The position numbers and the translations under genes are program-made. Below are positions 58,455 through 64,000 of a stretch of DNA of 64,000 nt, piece by piece. The stretch comes from Papaver somniferum (lineage: Eukaryota > Streptophyta > Magnoliopsida > Ranunculales > Papaveraceae). Under the pieces are notes generated by a model that had not been told where the DNA came from, did no database searches, and saw nothing but the letters and a program-made list of their open reading frames with translations. The DNA lies in the NCBI RefSeq assembly GCF_003573695.1, contig NC_039364.1, positions 232,865,656-232,929,655 of the forward strand. The letters are read 5' to 3'. Numbering within the stretch: position 1 is the first letter of the stretch; every line of letters begins with the position of its first letter.

Positions 58455-58689
58455 TAAAACCCACCCATTTTTTAATGGGGAAATTAGGCTCAGGCCCAAC
58501 CCATGGATAATCCATAATATGAGGCCCTTAATTAAAAAAAGTTTAAATCTAGGCCCCGAGTTTTTAAAAGACCTTGATACCCTTATGCATATTGTCAAGC
58601 CCATAATTAAATAAAATTTAAATCTAGGCCCAAAATTATTAAATCTAAGCCCGAAATTATTAAAATACAGTGCGAAGGTGTAAACAGAA

Positions 58690-60610
58690 GTTACACATGC
58701 ATATGGCATGTGTAACCAGAAGTTACACATCCTTATGATATGTGTAATGCAAAGTTACACTTGTATATATATGCAAATAAATAGACATCAAAAAAAAAAC
58801 ACAAAAAAAAAAGTTATTACTTTAATATTCATTTACAATAATTTCTTAGCATGTGTAACTAGAAGTTACACACGCATCTGTTTAGTATAATTGAGAGTTA
58901 CATATGTGTCTATCTAGTGTAACTGAGAGTTACACATGCATCTGACTTGTGTATTCAGCGTCAACTCCAGTTCCAGCGAGACCATTACCACGTTTAAGCA
59001 ATTAGCTTTTATGAAGTTATCTAAAACCTGAAATATAACAACAAGCAATCAGTATTTATACGATTAGAATGAACAGTACATAAAACAATGTATATTTCAG
59101 TTTCACAAGCATCTGACTAGTGTAGCTAGCGGTTACACATGCATCTGAATTGTGTAACTGAGAGTTACACATGCATATAACATGTGTAACTAGGAGATAC
59201 ACATTCACCTGGCTAGTGTAGCTAGCAGTTACACATGCATATGACTAGTGTAACTAGGAGTTACACATACATATTGATATGTGTACCCAAAATCAGTATG
59301 TGTAAGTAAAAGTTACATATGCATATCCCATCAAATTAGCATGTGTAACTATAAGTTACACATCTAATTTGCATGTGTAACTAGTAGATACACATTTATG
59401 TGGCTTGTGTACCTAGAAGTTACATATTTAATTAGCATGTGTAACTACTAGTTACACATCCATAGTCTGCCAATGCTAGTTAAACGTGCAAATTGTCATG
59501 CATATGGCTTGTGTGATGTGCAGTTAAACAGATGTATGAGTTAAGTGAAACCATTCCAGACCTATATCCATATACTACCTTTCAAGAAAAAGAAGTAGCT
59601 AGTCGTAAGTAATCAAGAAGCTAGAACACTTCTCAGGTACGTATAAATACAACTTCCGTATAAATACAACAATGTATATTCAGTTTCACAAACATCTGAC
59701 TAGTGTAGCTAGCAGTTACACATGCATATAACATGTGTAATTAGGAGTTACACATTCATATTAGTATCTGTACCCAAAATCAGTATGTGTAAGTAAAAGT
59801 TACACATCTAATTAGCATGTGTAGCTCGAAATCCCACATCTAATTAGCATGTGTAACTAGAAATTACACATCTATTTAGCTTGGGTAACTAGAAGTTACA
59901 CATCCACTTAGTTTGTGTACCTAGAAGGTAAGCAACAATTATCCTATCTATGTAGCTTGTGTAACTAGAAGCAACAATTATCCTATCTATGTAACTGCTA
60001 GTTACACATCCTGCTAGTTACTGTTAGATCATCTCCAAACTGAATGATGGCCCTTTACTGAGAACAAGCTGGCCATAAAGAAACTTCCAACCAATGTTAT
60101 CTAGTAATTCCAATATGATTGATATACCTTTTCATAAGAACCTGCAAATATAGAACATAAACTTTATATCCTAGGATGTGTAACTAGAAATTACACATCT
60201 ATTTAGCTTGTGTAACTAGAATTTATGCATCCACTTAGTTTGTGTACCTAGAAGGTAAGCAACAATTATCTTATCTATATAGCTTGTGTAACTAGAAGTT
60301 ACGCATCCACTTAGTTTCTTATGATATCCCTTTTCATAAGAACCTTCAATATATAGAACATAAACTTTATATCCCAGGATGTGTAACTGCTAGTTACACA
60401 TCCTGCTAGTTACTGCTAGATCATCATCCAAACTGAATGATGGCCCTTTACTAAGAACAAGATGGCCATAAAGCAACTTACAACCAATGTTATCTAGTCA
60501 TTCCAATATTCATGATATACCTTTTCATAAGAACCTGCAAATATAGAACATAAACTTTATATCCTAGGATGTGTAACTAGCAGTTACACATCCTGCTAGT
60601 TACAGGTTTC
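58690..60610. repeat. TGTGTAAC/GTTACACA palindromic repeat field
   Basis: About 20 exact GTTACACA sites (two more lie at 61135 and 61325) and many one-base variants, most facing a TGTGTAAC site across a spacer of about 5 bases such as TAGAA or TAGCA. Spacers between palindromes often read CATCTAATTAGCATG or CATGCATATGACTAG. Each unit can form a hairpin. Confidence 0.85.
60022..60560 (-). repeat. Two copies, about 390 bp apart, of an exon-like block
   Basis: Copies lie at about 60022-60150 and 60412-60545. On the minus strand each follows a TATATTTGCAG acceptor-like site and reads SYEKVYxxYWN, then after the same one-base frameshift LDNIGxKxLYGxLVLSKGPSFSL. The shared frameshift shows it preceded the local duplication. 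The protein family is not recognised. Confidence 0.6.
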
Positions 60611-60701
60611 AGATAACTAGCAGTTAGACATCCATATGCCGACATATATGGATACCTAGAAATGTGAAAATCACAATCAAATTTTATGAGTCATGTTTAC
60701 C

Positions 60702-60776
60702 TGAAGCTCACTCGACAACACCATCCTCATCTGCTTAACCACTTTTGTGGTATCAATATCAACTCCACCACTCCCT
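60702..60776 (-). pseudogene. Exon-like fragment of an unknown gene
   Basis: On the minus strand the segment between a TTGCAG acceptor-like site (60777) and a CTTCAG/GTAAAC donor-like site (60702) is open and reads VDIDTTKVVKQMRMVLSSEL in one frame. With the exon-like blocks at 60022-60545 it lies in consistent order on the minus strand, as expected for a captured piece of a host gene. Source unknown. Confidence 0.4.
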
Positions 60777-60854
60777 GCAATCCATACATACACGTAAAAA
60801 ATGTATAGAGTCATTAAGAACCTTATTTTTCTGAAACTTCATTTGGTCAAACAA

Positions 60855-61425
60855 AAAATTCACAACAATTCACAAAAAACAAAAAACAACAGAAAAATAC
60901 AAATTCCATGCTAAAAATACAACATGATACATATGTTCCACATACTGTATAACAAAAAACAGCATGTCTATATCATCAATTTGAAGTTGTTCTTCTGCAA
61001 CAACATTGTTTCTTCATCCTCTTCTCAGTATCAAACAAAAACTCACAAGAAATTCACAAAAAACAAAAACAACAAAAAGATATATATACAAATTCCATGC
61101 TAAATATACAACATGATATACATGTGTAACCTTATGTTACACATACTGTATAAAAAAACAGCATGTCTACATCATCAATTTGAAGTTGTTCTTCTGAAAC
61201 AACATTGTTTCTTCATCCTCTTCTCAGTATCAAATAAAAAACTCACAACAAATTCACAAAAAACAACAGAAAAATACAAATTTCATGCTAAAAATACAAC
61301 AAGATACATATGTGTAACCTCAAGTTACACATACTGTAACAAAAAACAGCATGTCTACATCAATTTGAAGTTGTCCTTCTGAAACAAAATTGTTTCTTCA
61401 TCCTCCTCTCAGTATCAACAAAATA
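60855..61425. repeat. Three tandem copies of a unit of about 180-190 bp
   Basis: Each copy contains CAAATTYCATGCTAAAWATA, then AACAGCATGTCTA, TCAATTTGAAGTTGT and TTGTTTCTTCATCCTC. Copies begin near 60855, 61035 and 61225. Two of the three carry a TGTGTAACC...GTTACACA palindrome in the middle; in the first it is reduced. Confidence 0.8.
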
Positions 61426-62355
61426 TAAACAACAAATTCACAAAAAATTCTCGGATCGGACATGCAAGAACAACAAATAATCGAAAAAAAAATGAAAAAA
61501 GTTTTGAAATCAAGCCAAATAAAATTCATACCTAGATTTGTTGTTTTCCTTCTTCTGAAACAATATTATTTCTCTTCTTGTTCTCAGTATCAACCAAATC
61601 AAAAAATATAAAAACAAAATAAGAAAGATCCAAATCATAAAAATCGAAATCAATGGAATTCAAGACTAGATCAAAAACACACTATGTTGATTTCTCTATT
61701 CCAACCTGTTTTCTTCCTCTTCTCAGACTCAGCAAAATCCAAGCAAAAAAAACGATAATCAGTAGAAAATCGAAATTAAAAAATAGATCAGAAAAAACTA
61801 GTGAATCAAACCTATTTTATACAAACAGAAAATAAAAATTGATACAAACCTATTTGTTGTTCTTCAATGCAGCGTCTTCCTCTCGTCAGATCTGAAAACA
61901 ACTGAATCAATTCAACGATTTTCTGGGAAATATGTGTTGTTCTTCCTCTCGTCTTCAATACAGCGAATCAAAAATCAACGCACTTGTTTGTTGTTCTTCA
62001 ATGCAACGATTTTGTGAAGAAACAATTCGAATTCGGAAGATTTAATATCATGAAGAGAAAATCTAGTGAAAGGAAGATGCAGATACAATTTTGCCGAGAG
62101 ATCTTTTGCTGAGAGAGAGAAAGTGAAACAGGAAATGAATCTGGAAATGAAACTCATAGCCTATTTTATTAGGTATATATAGTCAAGGGTATTTTTGGTA
62201 TTACTAATTTCTTCCAAACCCTAAACTTTATTACCAAGCCCTGAAATCTAAAGTTCTGGGCCTAGAAATATCAAAAAGTTTAATTATGAAGTTTTTAGTA
62301 ATGAATCCATTTGGTGGGGCTTGAAAATATAGAACCCATTTAGTTGGGTGATTCT

Positions 62356-62620
62356 AGTATTTTTCACTTTTTTAATTAATTCTTCTTAAATTCATTTCCT
62401 GCTCTCTTAGATTGTACCACATTTGAAAATTTAGGTGATTAATTGGTTAGGTTACCCAAAATGTCCGCAATATCACAATACTAACCAGACTTGGTAATTA
62501 ATGACTATTAACTGTGGGTAAATTTGCATACTCTCATTTTAGACGTTGGGCTTGTATAGACTAAAACAACTTTAGACTTTCCACGTTTTTGTTTTTTTTT
62601 TTTGGGGGGGGGGGGGGGGG
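62356..62620. other. Unassigned stretch running into a homopolymer and gap
   Basis: No feature seen. It ends in T and G runs (62590-62620) just before the 240-base gap. Confidence 0.5.
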
Positions 62621-62860
62621 NNNNNNNNNNNNNNNNNNNNNNNNNNNNNNNNNNNNNNNNNNNNNNNNNNNNNNNNNNNNNNNNNNNNNNNNNNNNNNNN
62701 NNNNNNNNNNNNNNNNNNNNNNNNNNNNNNNNNNNNNNNNNNNNNNNNNNNNNNNNNNNNNNNNNNNNNNNNNNNNNNNNNNNNNNNNNNNNNNNNNNNN
62801 NNNNNNNNNNNNNNNNNNNNNNNNNNNNNNNNNNNNNNNNNNNNNNNNNNNNNNNNNNNN
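62621..62860. other. Assembly gap (240 N)
   Basis: Flanked by T/G runs on the left and an A run on the right. Open frames across it are artefacts. Confidence 0.97.
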
Positions 62861-63712
62861 GAAAAAAAAAAAAAGGAAAATTGCTAGACCCACCACAACG
62901 GAAAATTGCACGGACCCAATGCAGCATGCTTAGCATTGAGATTGGGAAGGGCAGGAGTGGGCCCCACCCTTCCCTCTCACACACTACAATCGCTGTGCTT
63001 TTGGTTCGGTGTGTAAAGCATTTTCGAAAAAAATATTACCTTTCCATTTGGCTTCCAATAATTTTCGGAATCTGAATTAACCAATTATGCCGATGCCAGA
63101 TGGTGGAATGTTAAATTTATGTTGTGCTTTGTTTGATAGAAATGTAATTGGAATTAAAGATGGATTAGAAATAGAAATGGAGTTTCTCAATTAAGCCGGC
63201 TTACAACATCATATCAAACAATCAACTGAATAACCTGTCCTTGAACCCTAATACAAAATTTCCTTGAATTTATTTTTTGGAAGTTAAATTTTCCTCCTTA
63301 AATTTTATATTTTTTGTGTGGAAACGCATACAGAACTACCTTCAAAGCGTTTGGATGCCAGAAGCAGAAGGGCTTCTGCTTCCGATTTTCGAGAAGTTAT
63401 TTATGAGAAATAGAAAAATTAAAAAGTTAATTTGGACACGAACTAACTTTTATGTTAAAAAGCAAATAAGCAAGTTTGGCAAATGAACAACTAAGGAGTT
63501 AAAATGTCTCATTTGAGAAAATGTTATCCTTTCTACCTCGGGATTCGGAAGAATCAACTAAGGAGTTATCCTTTGAGGCAATCCCAAGAAATTTGGCATA
63601 ATTAAAAGCTTTGGAAGACATTTTGGTGTGCGCAACAGCAGGGGATAATCTTCCGTCCACAGAGTCAGATTGCTACAAACACAGACTTATAAGATCTTTA
63701 ATGTGTTTGCCT
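62861..63712. other. Unassigned stretch before the right-edge Copia LTR
   Basis: No gene was recognised. A small palindrome AGAAGCAGAAG/CTTCTGCTT lies at about 63360-63382. If the Copia element were complete, its gag-pol would run leftward through here, but no gag or pol motif was seen, so the internal region is absent, diverged or deleted. Confidence 0.45.
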
Positions 63713-63724
63713 GCTCTGATACCA
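63713..63724 (-). other. Copia primer binding site (initiator Met tRNA)
   Basis: The minus strand reads TGGTATCAGAGC, with CAGG next, the classic Copia primer site complementary to initiator-Met tRNA. It lies two bases from the LTR end. Confidence 0.9.
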
Positions 63725-63726
63725 AT

Positions 63727-64000
63727 TGAAAAAGCGGGAGTCTAACAACCTCACCCAATATTTCGATTAACAATCTGTATGGACTAACTCCAATATACTT
63801 TCAAGAGAATCAACTAGACAATCAGACTCAATCTTAAGAAAAAGTATATCAAAGAGTTATATCTCAATTTCTCGATACAATCCGTAATCAAACAAATAGG
63901 AATTTGCTCGCCTGATTGAATACAAGAGAAATAACTTGAACGATACCAAATACCAATGTTCAAGGATCAATCAATTTCATCAACAACCAAAGGTGGATTT
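63727..64000 (-). mobile_element. Copia-type LTR, cut by the window edge
   Basis: TGAAAAAGCGGGAGTCTAAC and the following sequence match 30152-30420 closely (shared CAATCTGTATGGACTAACTC). On the minus strand this is the 3' end of a 5' LTR, directly before the primer site at 63713-63724. The element should extend right of the window. Confidence 0.88.

Larger units (their letters stand above)
58455..62355. mobile_element. Probable DNA transposon, 3.9 kb, with diverged terminal inverted repeats
   Basis: The left end (AATTAAAAAAAGTTTAAATC then TAGGCCC, about 58531-58555, and CCCAACCCATGG near 58496) pairs with the right end read on the minus strand (AATTAAACTTTTTGATATTT then CTAGGCCC, about 62286-62258, and CCCCACCAAATGG near 62322). 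The ends are diverged and no flanking duplication was found, so the limits are approximate. The inside holds palindromic repeats, tandem duplications and exon-like blocks but no transposase. Long inverted repeats with captured sequence suggest a Mutator-like (Pack-MULE) element; other types remain possible. Confidence 0.5.

Noticed and set aside
58690..60610. CRISPR-like array of short palindromic repeats
   Set aside because: Plant nuclear context, irregular spacing, repeats of only about 8+8 bases, spacers repeated and not unique, no cas genes.
63713..63724. Possible tRNA gene fragment
   Set aside because: The match is only to the 3' end of initiator-Met tRNA and sits beside an LTR, so it is a primer site; no cloverleaf could be formed.

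Overview
The window is nuclear DNA of a flowering plant, probably a eudicot. It is AT-rich and intron-bearing, has two plant-specific single-copy type genes, and is mostly transposable elements. Nothing in it fixes the species. Three N-gaps (43546-43555, 46220-46393, 62621-62860) sit next to homopolymers.

Gene island (about 5.8-9.9 kb). Two convergent genes are intact. BAC2 (plus, two exons, 6041-7681) encodes a mitochondrial basic amino acid carrier. PDX1.2 (minus, one exon, 8622-9587) encodes a PDX1-family protein lacking the second catalytic lysine, so it should be the non-catalytic vitamin B6 synthase partner. They do not look functionally linked.

Left flank (1-5.8 kb). Two truncated Copia LTRs on the minus strand, a broken PIF/Harbinger transposase, and a 180-bp hAT-type MITE with a perfect 8-bp target duplication.

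Right of the genes (10.3-13.1 kb) is a decayed LINE on the minus strand, split by a 564-bp hAT-type MITE with an 8-bp duplication.

13.2-53.6 kb is a nest of LTR retrotransposons. Family A (LTR about 2.4-2.8 kb, tRNA-Asp primer site, one zinc-knuckle ORF, no pol) occurs as a plus-strand three-LTR composite (13216-26607, duplication GTTAT), a solo LTR (27131-29689, duplication GAAAG) and a minus-strand three-LTR composite (35428-49449, duplication ATAAA). The minus composite is inserted in a family B element (30719-51589, duplication ATTCC). Family B is inserted in a Copia-type LTR (30152-53623), which seems to lie in another LINE relic. Families A and B each have one ORF of related design and carry the same polypurine-tract block three times: inside the ORF, after it, and before the 3' LTR. 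Family A LTR ends also carry one or two extra copies of the primer binding site, up to three counting the working site. This pair of non-autonomous families, with their tract triplication and serial primer sites, is the best candidate for an undescribed system here.

53.6-64 kb holds LINE relics, a degenerate minisatellite, a tRNA-like SINE, a Stowaway MITE, a probable 3.9-kb DNA transposon full of TGTGTAAC/GTTACACA palindromes with exon-like blocks, and the start of another Copia LTR with its initiator-Met-tRNA primer site at the right edge.
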